A DNA stretch of 64,000 bases, taken from assembly GCA_950295325.1 (NCBI GenBank), contig OX485803.1, positions 71,685,554-71,749,553 of the forward strand. The letters are read 5' to 3'. Under the pieces are notes generated by a model that saw only the letters and a list, made by a program, of their open reading frames with translations, made no database searches and had not been told where the DNA came from. Position numbers and translations under genes: made by a program. This DNA comes from Polytrichum commune (lineage: Eukaryota > Streptophyta > Polytrichopsida > Polytrichales > Polytrichaceae). This document shows, in pieces, positions 23,368 through 34,803 of this stretch. Every line of letters starts with the position of its first letter. Within the stretch, counting starts at the first letter, position 1.

Positions 23368-24120
23368 TCAATACGGTTTTCATTTTTGTCATCTTATTAA
23401 ATAATTTCAATATCAAGGCATATTATATCAATCATTTAGATCATATTCCAATAATATTGAATTCCAAAATCATTAAGGATTCATATATCTCCCATAAAAT
23501 TTATATAGAATGAAAGTGTTTTGACATACTATATGAAAAAAAATCAAATTAAGTCAACCAAAAATTCCAAATTTCAAACACAGATTAAATTCTATTTAGA
23601 TATATATTTCAAAGAGTTTCAAAGGTTGACTCAACTGAGCTTCTACATTTAGGAAAGAAGAAAAAAAAATGAAGTGCTTAAGCTTATGGATCTTGAATGT
23701 AATTTGTTATCTAAAAAGTAAGTGTCAAGTTCCTTGCCATAGACGACTGGAGAGAGGGTTTATCATATATGAGTGTACCTCTCATCCGTCTAACATAAAT
23801 ACTTGATCCTCTATAAGTTTGTTGCTGATTCATCTCAAATGATATGGAGTGGACTGATTTGGGACATTTAAATCTAATTCCGGTGTCAATTCAATAATAA
23901 TAAAAATTGGATTGCATATTATTTTAGGGTTTGTATGTTGGATGAGTGAGAGGTACGCTCATATGCAATAATTCTCATTCTCCTTGACGACTTGTTGTCC
24001 ACAATTTTGTAAACCAACAAAATGACAAGTGAGCAACGAGGATCCAAGTAAAATTGAATTAATGATAAGAATTGTAATTTCCCTTTTTGTTTGCAATCAA
24101 TTGAAATTGAACAATGTATG
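23368..24120. other. AT-rich intergenic DNA
   Basis: No coding, RNA or paired terminal signals seen. Confidence 0.45.
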
Positions 24121-24125
24121 GTCCC

Positions 24126-24740
24126 CCTGGGGGGGGCACAAGCGGTATTTTAGAAATGACGTGCAATAAAATATAGGGTATTTAATATTCATTCGAGGTA
24201 AAATTTAAAATAATTCTATATAAAATGTAGGGGGTGAATTAATTTTAAAGAAATCTTATGAAAATAATACCATGCAATATAAGATGAGTAATCTTTTTTT
24301 TTTTTTAAATAACCTTGAATAAGGATATCCTAAGTTAAATACTATGTACACTCAAATGGGATGGATGAAAATTACTTTTATCTAGTCTATTTCTGTAGGT
24401 GAATTGTGGTTTTAGGGTTTTGGGTGAGCCAAAGGGGTCGGCTGTCTCAACAGTGGTCTAGCAATCTCATTGCTGAAATGTCAATTTATAATGCACCCCC
24501 CACCCCTTGGCTAAAAATTTAAGGCTATCAAACATTTGTGAGAAAAATAGGGTATTTAATATTGAATGCATTTTAGATTTCTAATTACCAATAGGGTATT
24601 AAAATTCTAAGCTCGGTAGATTTTTTTTTACTTTAAGGACTCCTAATATTCTAATTCCCAAAGATAACACCCCCCTTGAAAACAAGTGGCTATCGCATGT
24701 GTGTCCAAAATATTACTATGAGTGCCCCCCCCCCCGGGGG
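24126..24740. mobile_element. Possible element with G/C-run inverted ends
   Basis: The left end reads CCCCCTGGGGGGGGCAC. The right end holds GTG followed by 11 C and then five G, which is its inverse. The body repeats 'AGGGTATTTAATATT' at two places (about 24175 and 24551). A convincing target duplication is not visible, unlike the related-looking element at 41771-42118. Confidence 0.4.
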
Positions 24741-24959
24741 TATGTTCACAGTCACCAATACAAGAATTGGAATCATAAGTAAGACAACTAGATATATGAA
24801 CATATTTGCAAGTACAAACATGGTCTTGGGCACATCTCATGCCCATAAGAACAACAATGAAGTGTCGATTTAAGGTATTGAGGCCTTAGAGTGATAGTTT
24901 AAGAAACTTTTTTTATTTCAAGATGGTTAAATAGCATGGACAATTATCAAAAACAAAAA

Positions 24960-25480
24960 ACAAAAAAAAAACAAACAAACAAACTCCATAAATTAGCAAA
25001 TGTATTAGAGTCTACCAAAAATATCAACAATAACGAATTTGTATGCAACCTACATAAATTCGCAAAATCATCATAAGGAAAAAGCCTTTTACTCTCCAAT
25101 AGTGGGGTCTATTAATGGATTGTTAGGTGAGAACCACCACAAAATCAACCTTATTGTTGGCGAGGATCTTCTATTAAATGAAGGTGGTGTCCCCCCCCCC
25201 CTCCACCTTTGTGGATCACTGCTTACACCGCCTCGTTGAGCGAACAAAACCCAATTAGCCATTGTGATTGGCCAAAGTTGGTGCTCTTCTATACGTTTTT
25301 TTGCATCCTTCTTACATTGCTATTATGAATGGCCAAAATGATGTTATTTTGTACTTAATGCCGCATATGGTCAATCGTTTTTAACAATGACTTGTTCAAT
25401 GGCGTTGCTACACTCACTTGTTGACAGCTTAAGGATGAAAAATAGGTGTCACCAAAAGGAAGGTGTTACTTTAAGGCCTC
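24960..25480 (+). repeat. Dispersed non-coding repeat, family B, copy 1
   Basis: Colinear with 40350-40890. Shared blocks include GTCTACCAAAA, TATGCAACCTACATAA, GATTGTTAGGTGAGAA, TCTTCTATTAAATGAAGGTG, CATTGTGATTGGCCAAAGTT and TAAGGATGAAAAATAGGTGT. A C12 tract at 25189-25200 is present only in this copy. No long frame, and ends not defined. Confidence 0.75.
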
Positions 25481-25668
25481 AATATATTAGTTATGAAGAG
25501 TGTTACCATGAATGACTCAAAAGGTTCATGCTTCATTATATTCTTTGTCAAGACCAATTTCCACCAATCATCACCTCGTGTTTGCCTCATGTCAACCATG
25601 GTTTGTAGTGGCCACTTCAACTTATGACATCAATTCACATGCTACAAGGTAGTAGTTTTGCATACTAA

Positions 25669-26063
25669 GGGGCCGGTTTAGACTACAGTGAAGAAGTGCA
25701 TTGACCAAGAATTCTAGGGGAATGGAGCAATATGATTGGCTATGAAATGGGTTCTTCATGGGCCGGGGTTTGCACTATGGCCAAGACTTCTCTAGTGGAG
25801 AACTTCAAGCATGGATGAAAAAATGACATGGATGCCAACATGGCAACACTTTTTTCTAGAGGAGTTCTCCGGAGGTCAAGTTTCTTGGGCAACCTCAAAC
25901 CCTCAAACAAGAAACATGACCTCCAAAGAACTCCAACTTGGGGCTTTTTTATTTTTATCTTTTTTCCATCTTATCCGCCATATCAGTTGCCTCCAATAAC
26001 CTTGTCTTGGGCAGAACTTCTTGACCGACGGGTACACTTCTTCACTGTAGTTTAAACCGGCCC
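25669..26063. mobile_element. PIF/Harbinger-like MITE, GGGCCGGTTT-ended family, copy 1
   Basis: Ends GGGGCCGGTTTAGACTAC and GTAGTTTAAACCGGCCC are inverted repeats. The flanks are TAA on the left and TAT on the right, close to a TWA target. Inside, ATGGATGAAAAAATGACATG and GTTCTCCGGAGG are shared with 47696-48069. No transposase frame. Confidence 0.7.
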
Positions 26064-26268
26064 TATGTGTGATATTTCTTGAAAGTTGTGTTGAGTTACA
26101 TTCCCAAACCCATTCATGTAATGTGTTATCATGAGCAAGGAAAGACAAGAATCGACCGGATGTCAATGCATGTCCTCTCAAGCTATTCTCTCTTTATCAA
26201 ACCTCTTGTGAACCTCTTTCCAAGTCTCTCATTATGGGTTTTCTCTAAGTTGTTATTTCAATACTGAC

Positions 26269-26414
26269 ATAACATTATTCAAATTCATAATAATGTCCCG
26301 CGAGATTGATAGTATTCCACAAAATATTCTCCACATTTAGTCTGAATGTGGGAAATATTTTGTGAAATATTGTCAGTCCCACAAACCATTGTTATGGATT
26401 TGAATGATGTTATG
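26269..26414. mobile_element. Palindromic hairpin MITE, copy 1 (about 146 bp)
   Basis: The whole element folds on itself. The left end CATAACATTATTCAAATTCA pairs with the right end TGGATTTGAATGATGTTATG. The middle arms carry ATTCCACAAAATATT and AATATTTTGTGAAATATT around a short turn near 26340. A sister copy lies at 32457-32601. Confidence 0.8.
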
Positions 26415-26738
26415 GATCTGATTTTATTAATTCATTTAGTTTGATATTTTTTGGAGGAGGGGGAGAATGTAGAGCTTTAGGATCTCGATTTTTACTGAGT
26501 GTTTTAACTGGATTGGTCCAAAACTTGTGAAATGTGGTGTTCATTTCATGATCACATCCCACATCAAGTAGTCATCTTTCGGTTAATGGATTACAAAATT
26601 TCCCTTTGAAGATCGGGTCCATTTGTCAATATAAGCTTCAAATTTAACTAATGACTTGAGGAAGATTGGAGAGTTTTGTAGAATAGTGCAGCATTGTTAG
26701 CCCTTATCCATCCAACACAATCTAATCATTGGTTAAAG

Positions 26739-26786
26739 ACCCCTCCCCCCTCCCCCCTCCCCCCTCCCCCCTCCCCCCTCCCCCCA
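26739..26786. repeat. (CTCCCCC)n tandem tract, quadruplex-prone
   Basis: About seven near-perfect heptamer units, followed by an A-rich (AAAAAC)n tail. The minus strand is a regular array of G6/G5 runs spaced by one A, which in principle can fold as a G-quadruplex. Confidence 0.9.
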
Positions 26787-27225
26787 ACCAAAAAACCAAA
26801 AACAAAAACAAAAACAAAAAAACATTGCTTCTATCTATTTTAAGACATGGCCAATCAAATATGGGTAGAGAATGTTGTTAGTACAATGACATGCATGGAT
26901 TGTTCATGGGACAAACGACAATGTAGAATATAAGCTACAAAAGCTAGTACCAACGTGCTCCAATAAAAGTAGAGCCTACCCACATTTGCATTGTATATTG
27001 TGGAATCTTGAAGTACTATGCACCATGTGGACAATTTCCAAGGGCTTTAGCTTTCTACTTCAATGGTAGAGTCTAGACTAAATGATACGAAGAGTTCTCA
27101 ATCATGTTGGTCACTTGAAGGACATCCAAATAAATAGACAAACACATGAGATTTTAGATATGATCAAGAGGAAATTATTACCATGAACTAGATATAGTCG
27201 AAACGACATGCAAAGGATGTACCTA

Positions 27226-27346
27226 GGGTTGGTTTTCATGTAGGCCACTCATCCACCAGATTTTAGTGGAAATGTAGATGCCACTAGGTGGAGTCTACAT
27301 TTCCATTAGAATATGGTGGGCAAGCGGCCTACATGGAAACTAACCC
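27226..27346. mobile_element. Hairpin MITE of 121 bp
   Basis: The left arm GGGTTGGTTTTCATGTAGGC pairs with the right arm GCCTACATGGAAACTAACCC. Pairing continues inward through 'GTGGAAATGTAGA' and 'TCTACATTTCCATTAG'. It is flanked by CTA and TTA, compatible with a Harbinger-type target, and abuts the element starting at 27350. Confidence 0.75.
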
Positions 27347-27349
27347 TTA

Positions 27350-28110
27350 GGGATACTTCACAAATGAGATTGAAGGCCCGTGACCATTGCATTCTAAGAT
27401 CTTTCATTGGTCAGATAGGCCAAGACCATCCAACTTCACTTCACACTAGAAGGTGGAGGCCTAAGGGCACGGAGAAATTACCATGGATGAGAAGTCTACA
27501 TGGATTCCTACATGGCAGTCTATAGATAATGTTTCATGATATGCTTGAATTTGCGTCAGGCCCACCTTCAAGAGGTAGGCCTAACACAAATTCTCGGTCA
27601 CATGTGAGGGCCTCTCACAGTTACATGGTCACGGCCCTTTGTCGTGTAAATACCGATCGTGTGTCACTGCAGCTCTAGTACCAACCACCACTAACAAACA
27701 ACACTACAAACATAGCAAGGTCACACATGAACAACACATCTCGACAGAGAAGGAAGAGAGTAGAATACCCATAATAGCTCTAATCTCTCTTCAAATGCAC
27801 ACAATTAGTCAAGTTATCTCTCACTCCACCATGGGAGAATCCAAGAGTGCAAGAGAGGGGAGAAGAACTCAAGATTTATTGCAAAACACATGCAATCTAA
27901 ACCTCACACAAGCTCTCTCCACACACACACTCACTCACAAGACTTGACTTGGCAAGAATGCCAAGCCAAGGAGGAGGCTTCTCACTTAGGAACCTCACTT
28001 CCCAAAACTAAGGTTCATCCATCCAAATCTAAATGGATGAAACCCAACGGATAAGGTGCGGTCGTCGACGCCGCATACCGTGACACCTTGGCTCATGTGT
28101 GAAGTGACTC
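27350..28110 (-). mobile_element. PIF/Harbinger MITE of the 502-bp family, inverted and expanded
   Basis: Begins GGGATACTTCACAAATGAGA after TTA and ends GGCTCATGTGTGAAGTGACTC before TTA. Between them, in reverse orientation relative to 4991-5492, are GAAGTCTACATGGATTCCTA and AGAGGTAGGCCTAACACAAA. It is about 260 bp longer than its relatives; the extra DNA lies roughly at 27650-28060 and has no recognisable ends. Confidence 0.6.
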
Positions 28111-28190
28111 TTATGCTTTACCAAAATGGTTCATTGATATCATCAACTCACATGGTAGGAATGGATTTATCTTCATGAGGGCCTATCAGA

Positions 28191-28666
28191 GGGTTGCTTT
28201 ACACACGGACCAAGAGCCTTGGTCATGAAAATCTAAGGGCCCTTGAAAATCATCCAAAGTCCATACCGTGGGAAATAGAAGTCCAGTTTCGCAATTGATG
28301 GGCCCTCAAGTTTAGTGTAAAGTGAAAGTGGATCATCTTGAAGGATCACAACATATGTTCAGGTTCGGGTCCATGTCATGGCAATATAACATTTTTAGGA
28401 GCATGGCAAGTTAATTGAATGTCACGGTCCCAGCAGACCCACCTCTTGTTGATGGGTCGAATACAATATTTGGTAGAGCATGAAACATTATCCACTTCTT
28501 GCCATGTAGGACACCATGCATATGTTACATTCTTTCAAATTTCTTTGGTCCCTTGGGCCTTCAAGGTCTAGTGTAAAGTGAACTTGGACTGTCTCTAGCT
28601 TCTCGCCTATCACATTGATTATATATCACAAGTCAAGGGCCCTCAAGCTCCAATGTAAAGTGACCC
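28191..28666. mobile_element. Diverged member of the 502-bp Harbinger MITE family
   Basis: The left end GGGTTGCTTTACACACGGAC matches GGGCCACTTCACACACGAG. The right end reads CAAGCTCCAATGTAAAGTGACCC. Internal landmarks are shared: CCAAGAGCCTTGGTCATGAAA and GGGCCCTCAAGTTTAGTGTA. Length 476 bp. No clear 3-bp duplication. Confidence 0.6.
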
Positions 28667-29990
28667 AAAGATTAGTAATGTGATCCAACAAAATCATTTA
28701 AAATGTGGCTTGTGATGATGGGAGAAGTAGGCCCTACAAGGCTATTAGTCTACCTTTGTCGCACATGCATGCATCCACGCTCCGTGGCAAGTTGGTGACA
28801 CTTATTTCTTTGTACCTATAGTTATATTATAAAAAATTATCAAGTTTATGAACTATGTGTTCTCCCAATATCCTTTATTTACTTTTATAGTTTATGGGTT
28901 GTAACCATGATTTGATTAAAAGATAGTATATGGATGTATTTTGGATACATTGAATACACTTGAGGACATGATACCGAGTGCAATTATAAGGCTATAATAT
29001 TGATAACATGTATCATGTATTTGGTGATGTGGAATTCTACACCAAGTGGTTGTTTGAGCATGTTACTAATATTTTTGTTAAAAGGTGGATAGGTCTTATT
29101 TAATCATCAATCTTACTCAAATCACCTATTTTTTGGTGTAAAAGGGTTCCAGTACTGCCGTAAATCAAACATTGGTATAATTTGAAGTAGCTCATTGGTT
29201 GGGAAAGCCTAAAAGTCAATTCTCAACACCCACTCAACACCAACTATCCATTCAATCACTTAAGGAAATCACATATTGTTTTTCTTGAATTTGGTCATTG
29301 ATTATCACCTTGACACCTTGAGACAATCGCATAGTTTGTCACCTTGATGAGTCATTCTTATGGCATTGAATTTGTACAACATTCGTTAATGGATTGGGGT
29401 TTATCATGGAATTTAACCATGGAAGGTAGATGTTGCTAGAACCATGTTAGAACCAATATCCCAACCAAACTTAACCACCTACAATCTTGCACAATAATTA
29501 CATATTGACTATGAGAATATGCACCACATTAACGTCATGTTCGTGTGTTTATTTTGGGCCATATACCAATAATACTTGAATCCTTGCAACTTTTGCACAC
29601 AAAATTCAATCAAGACATACTTTGATGTGTTGGAATCTCCTGTCATTGTTTCTAAATAAAATAAAATAAAATAATTGTTTGTAAAATATTTAGTAGTACT
29701 ATGTTGGCTCATTGCTTATAATGAAAAATTTAGCATCATCCCCATTGATATGTGCAATTAGATTTTTTCACAAATAAATTGCATCTTCACCCATGATGCA
29801 AAATTACCTTGGATCAAACCCATATTATAAACACTTAAAACTTCAATTGTTCATCGATGTAGCAACCACAATGAAAAGAATACTATATATTGTTAGTGTG
29901 ATAATAAATATTCAAAATAGTGTGAAATTGTGGGCAACCTAATTGCACATATCAATGTAACTTATAAGATAAGTGGGTCTAATTCAAATT
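28667..29990. other. Intergenic DNA, no gene seen
   Basis: AT-rich. The section 29440-29720 is partly an inverted counterpart of 33150-33330 (shared blocks around 'tttgcacacaaaat' and 'catactttg'). A (TAAAA)n run lies near 29657-29673. Confidence 0.4.
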
Positions 29991-29999
29991 GTCATCCTA

Positions 30000-30760
30000 A
30001 ACGAGCACCTACATTAGAGTGGCGTGTGGTTATGTATGGATCCAAGAACATATACCAAAAAGACATGTGTTAAGAAAAATTGAATCATGTGCTCGAAATT
30101 TGTTAACAATTCTAAATTCAATAGTTAACAAATTTGGGAAAATCTATATGATCATTTAATGAAAAGAAGAATCTTCACTTTGACTGATAATGAATAAGAT
30201 ATGCATACAAGCTCTAAAAATACAAGGAAAATGGCCATGGGCACGATTTAGATATGCTACCTAATCATCCAATATTAATCTAATTGTGTTGTTCATAACC
30301 TATGAAAAGTGGGTGTAGAGAGAAAAGTGTTTGTTGAAGGCACTCGTACCTTAGTAGTAGGCTCCTCATCACCTTAGTAGGAAAAATAAATTACAAAAGA
30401 GGATATAACATGAGTCAACAACACTCTCCATGCAAATGTAAGTAAGGTGGACGTGCCTAGTTTGGTTACCGATCTTAATCAGACAATTATATTTGAGTAG
30501 CATGTGGTTTGGTGTAGCTCCAAGAACAGGTACCAAAAAGACACGTGTTTAAAAGAAATTGGACATCCAATTCAAAATATTTTAATTGTTCTCAACATAA
30601 TTGGAGGACTTATACGACCGATTAATAAGCACAAGAATGTTCACATTGATTATGTATAAGATATTAATACATGCTCCAAAATGATGTTGAAATTGGTTAT
30701 GGCCTCAATTTAGATTTCATAACATTACTAAGCAACTACATGATAGAAAGAGGATGCGAT
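30000..30760 (+). repeat. Two consecutive copies of dispersed repeat family A
   Basis: The unit near 30000-30300 and the unit near 30475-30760 share AAAAAGACA.GTGTTTA/TAAG, ATTGAA/GGAC, 'GCTC(g/a)AAA', 'ATATG/TACGACC', TCATTTAATGA-type and 'GCTCTAAAAATA'/'GCTCCAAAATG' blocks in the same order. Divergence is substantial. No coding content. Confidence 0.6.
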
Positions 30761-32456
30761 TGTAAATTTGTGATAATTTATAGTTACTTGTCAAAAAGTT
30801 CCCAGTACATAGCCTGAGTACTCCCCATAAACATGGAATCCTGAAATTAAAGAAGAATTATGCTCATGTGATACATGGTCCCACAGAATGCAACCAAGGA
30901 GTTGTGTAATGTTATGTTGCCAACCTTCTCGTAAGTACTGACTTAATCCCTAATGTCCTATGCAACCATAATATCGTCGTGAGTAGTTCACTTTGACCCC
31001 TTTGACACGAGTTTAGATGGTTTCTTGAATGTTTCAACTACTCCTCTTGTTCATGTGTCAAGTATGCTATGTTTTGCCACGTGGATAGCCCCCCCACCCA
31101 ACCTAGTTAGCTATTTTTGGAAATATTCAAATATGGGAGTGTGCTCTCAACTGGTTTACAAAGGAAGCAATCCACAAACCAAAACTTGACATTTGTCACC
31201 TTTGTGATCTAGAGGCAACATAACCTAAACATGTTTTTTTGTTGACCACTATATGCAAATGATTCCCAATTGATTTGAAAAGTTGCATGACACTCAAAAC
31301 GCAACATATCCTAAACATCTACCATTGAAAATTTTAGTTGGACATGTCTTGGTGGGCATAAATCCATGTGGCATCACGCGCCTCAAATTGCAAAGCTTCC
31401 CCAAAAATCACGGTTTGGGAAGAGATTTTTAATCTGTGAAAAATCTTAGATAAATAATCTACTTTCATTAAATAATTTATTAAGTACTAATATAATTAAA
31501 AATACATTTTATATTCAAAATTGTGAGTTGATTTGAGAGGTGTATTGCCACTCTTTTGAATGAGGGTAACATTTTTTCATTTGGAGATGATTTGAATGAA
31601 GATTCAATCAAAAAACAATAATTTCTAAATTGCTGCCCTTTAAGACCCCTATTGACATTCCTATTACTATCTCCTAGATATTGGAACTTCATCATCTTAA
31701 ATTTACGTTATGAGTAGACACCTTTAACTTGCAAACATCTCTACAGTTGAATTTGTCAAAAAAACTACAGATCTTCAATTACGGTCGCTGCAATTGAAGT
31801 CACATTTTTTGGACATATTTGAGGGAAATTAGGCGTGGGAAGTTGAGGGTTTATTGTGTATTTCATATCCTAGGACAAGCGAATAAGTTGGAAAAAGACT
31901 ATTTAAGACCCATCTACCTTGGGTGTAAAAAGTACTAGGGCAATGATGTGGGGTACCATGCCATGGAATGCACTTTCTTTGACCACGTTTGCCCTTTACC
32001 CGAAACATTGAACAAAGAAGGATAGTGTTGAATCTTGAATCTTGAATCTCTACCGAAAGCCTGCAAAGTACTTGTAGTGGATCTGACATGAGATTCATTG
32101 ACAACTACAATAGAAGTGAGTGAGTACCACCTTGTCGATGATTTCCGACAAGGGATGCTCAAAATTTGTATTGTTCTTAAAATTCATAGATATCGTAATA
32201 TCCGAAAAGAAAACATAAAAATATTTGCATTGGTGAAAAGTAGGCTTGATATTTTGAAACCAAAATCGTAAGGTACGTCGGTCCATGAGTAAAAATGCCC
32301 TTGGGTAGACATCCCTTATTTTGAACACCATGTAGTTTTTCATTGGTAATATATAAGTGATAGTCAATGGAGGATTATTGAGATTTGATAGGAAAGTGAT
32401 GTCACATTAGCACCATTTCATTTTCTCTCTCTCATGTCTTGGACCCTGACTCTAGC
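30761..32456. other. Intergenic DNA, no gene seen
   Basis: No supported exons. Minus-strand frames near 31829-32367 overlap in several phases, as in non-coding DNA. Confidence 0.4.
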
Positions 32457-32601
32457 TTAACATTATTCAGATCCATAACAATGTTTTGTGGGAGTGATAG
32501 TATTTCATGGAATATTCCCCATATTCATACTGAATACAGGGAATATTTGTGGAATATTGTCAGTCCCACAAAACATTGTTATGCGTTTGAATAATGTTAT
32601 G
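32457..32601. mobile_element. Palindromic hairpin MITE, copy 2 (about 145 bp)
   Basis: Homologous to 26269-26414 over its length: TAACATTATTCAGATCCATA on the left, ATGCGTTTGAATAATGTTAT on the right, and the central arms GGAATATTCCCCATATTCAT and ATACAGGGAATATTTGTGG. Self-complementary throughout. Confidence 0.8.
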
Positions 32602-32859
32602 AGTGTATATAGCTGAAGATCATATTTTTAATCTCAACCAATAGGATCAATTGATTTGGAGTTTTTTGGGTGTCAGACCCTAGTGTAGACCCACCTTATT
32701 GCGCCCCCCCCCCACCCCCCACTCACATTGGGAACCCCCTAAGGTAGATGATCTTTATATGGTTACTTTTATGACTAGCCCACTTCTCCTAGGAGAATGA
32801 TGAAACACTTGAATAGTATGAAATGGTTAGCAAATCCATATTGAGGTTGTAGCCACTTT

Positions 32860-33085
32860 CTCATAATTTGTCAAAGCTCTCATGAGTATAATGAAACGTG
32901 AAGATTCTTGTGCTCATCTAATGATCATATAGGTGCCCCCGATTGAAGTTCATTATTGAACCTAAAAAATGGTTATTATATTTAGAACTTGTACACCCGA
33001 ATCTCTTTTGAACACATATCTTTATGGTATTTGTTCTTGAAGCCACGCCCAACAACGTACTACTCATAAAATAGGTGCTTGATGA
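32860..33085 (-). repeat. Dispersed repeat family A, inverted copy
   Basis: Reverse-complement counterparts of the family A blocks are present: 'AGCTCTCATGAGTATAATG', 'TCATCTAATGATCATATAGG', CTTTTGAACACATATCTTTA and the trailing 'TACTACTCATAAAATAGGTG'. Confidence 0.5.
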
Positions 33086-33393
33086 AGATAAGTAGTTGAA
33101 GCATACATGTCTACGTTAATGATAGGTAGCCTTTGGTTCAAACCTCCAAACCTAAGGTAGAGGCTATCAAAACCATCACTTTAAGTGTTGAGTACACATA
33201 TTATTATTATGTTATAAAAAGTAAAATGGCTTTTGCTAGCAATTGAAAGGGACCTCAACACACCAAAGTATGCCTTCTTTGGATTTTGTGTGCAAAAGTT
33301 ATAAGGGTCCAAGTTGTTATTGATAGATTACCCAAAACCGTTTGGGGCCCTGATGTTCACAAGATGAACATTCTCATGATCAATTTGTACTTA

Positions 33394-34050
33394 GGGCCGG
33401 TTCACATGGGATCCTAAGTCCAAAGTCCCATTCATGTTAAGGTAAGTGTGCCTAAAGTGGACACTTCCAACATTCCAACATTTGTAAGGGATCGACGATC
33501 CAAGAAAACTTACATGAACACATTAGCAAATCCAGATGAGGAACATGAGAGTTGGTTTTGTTATTTTAAGAACAAAAGTGAATATCTCATAAATTCTTGA
33601 AGTGGTGCTCATAGATTTTCTTAAATGCTTTTCTTTCATATATGTACCTTTCAAACTTGAGTATGTACTTATATGCTAGAAACCATTTAAGATCACAAAC
33701 CACTTTAGGTCTACATACCTTAGCAAGTCCCAACATGGAGGCAAAGTCCCAACTTTTGAGCCCCCCAAAAATCACCAAAACATGGTTAACTATCATTAAA
33801 GTCATATTTGATCTTTTTATGCAAAAACATTTGCGGGGCCTGTGTTGGGTCTAGCTTTGTGCTCGCCTCAACTCTCAACACAAGTCCCAAGCCTCACCTC
33901 CAAAATGTATTGCCACGTAGGCATCCATGTCATACTTGGAACTTAAGACTTGGGACCCGTGTGAAGTGGCAACTCCCAACTTCCATGCCCTCAACGGCTA
34001 CGATTGCACGGATTGACCTCGAGAGACTTGGGACCTGTGTGAACCGGCCC
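33394..34050. mobile_element. PIF/Harbinger-like element with GGGCCGGTTCACA ends (657 bp)
   Basis: Starts GGGCCGGTTCACATGGGA after TTA and ends GACCTGTGTGAACCGGCCC before ATA. A second end-like motif (GACCCGTGTGAAGTGGC) lies inside at about 33954-33972, suggesting a nested or duplicated terminus. No transposase frame. It ends about 750 bp upstream of the RimP-like start codon, so it may contribute to that upstream region. Confidence 0.6.
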
Positions 34051-34359
34051 ATATTAGGCAAGATTTTGGGTCAAGAGGCATAACACCTCATGCTGCATTA
34101 GGGGCATCCGTGATCAACATTAGGTTAACGGACTCAAAATCACGCCGGTACCTGGCTACGGGCATTACTTTTTCTTTTTCTTTTCTGCAAGATTTTGGGG
34201 TGTTGATTTTAGCACTCTCTACCTTAACATTATTATTGTTATGTAAGTTAGAAAGGAATTGCCACGGTTCGCCAACTTTGGAGCTCGTCGGATGCTGGCA
34301 GCAGCACCTATTACCGCGCCCGCCATAGCCACATAGCTTCGGAGCTTCAACACACTCAG

Positions 34360-34362
<3 letters not shown>

Positions 34363-34392
<30 letters not shown>
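34363..34392. promoter_or_regulatory. (CT)n tract upstream of the RimP-like gene
   Basis: About 14 CT units roughly 410 bp before the start codon. CT/GA tracts near plant transcription starts often act as core-promoter or 5' UTR elements. Here that role is inferred from position only. No TATA box could be assigned with confidence. Confidence 0.5.
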
Positions 34393-34397
<5 letters not shown>

Positions 34398-34803
34398 GCT
34401 AACGTGGCATCGCAGGCTGTTCGCCTCTTCGCCTCCGCAAGAGTCTGCCCTTTTTTCCTTGTCACCTTTGCAAACATCATCTCTCACATGAGCCCCCGTC
34501 GCAAACTAATTTCCTAACCCAACCCAACTTAACGTGCTCTACTACGGTACATCTCTCGCTCGCTCGCAAGCAATCAAAGCATCCAGCGCTCCCCTCGCCT
34601 GCCTGCATGCATTGCATCCGGTGACATAGGATCGGCCCACTCTACGCATCGGGGATTCCGAGGTGGGGGGGCGACCGTGGGATTCGTGGTGTCTTTTGAG
34701 AGGCGATAGAGTTGTGTGCGTCGGAGGTTTTTGAGGTTTGGGTTCAAATTCTGGTTCGGGTGGGTGAGGGAGGAGTTTTTATTTGATTGAGGTTGTTACA
34801 TTG

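Noticed and set aside
34088-34480. 130-codon minus-strand frame with an Arg-Glu run
   Set aside because: The Arg-Glu run is just the translated (CT)n tract upstream of the RimP-like gene. No motif or splice support.
34783-34803. Upstream in-frame extension of the RimP-like protein
   Set aside because: It would start at TTG. The first ATG in the frame is at 34804, and a stop lies at 34765.
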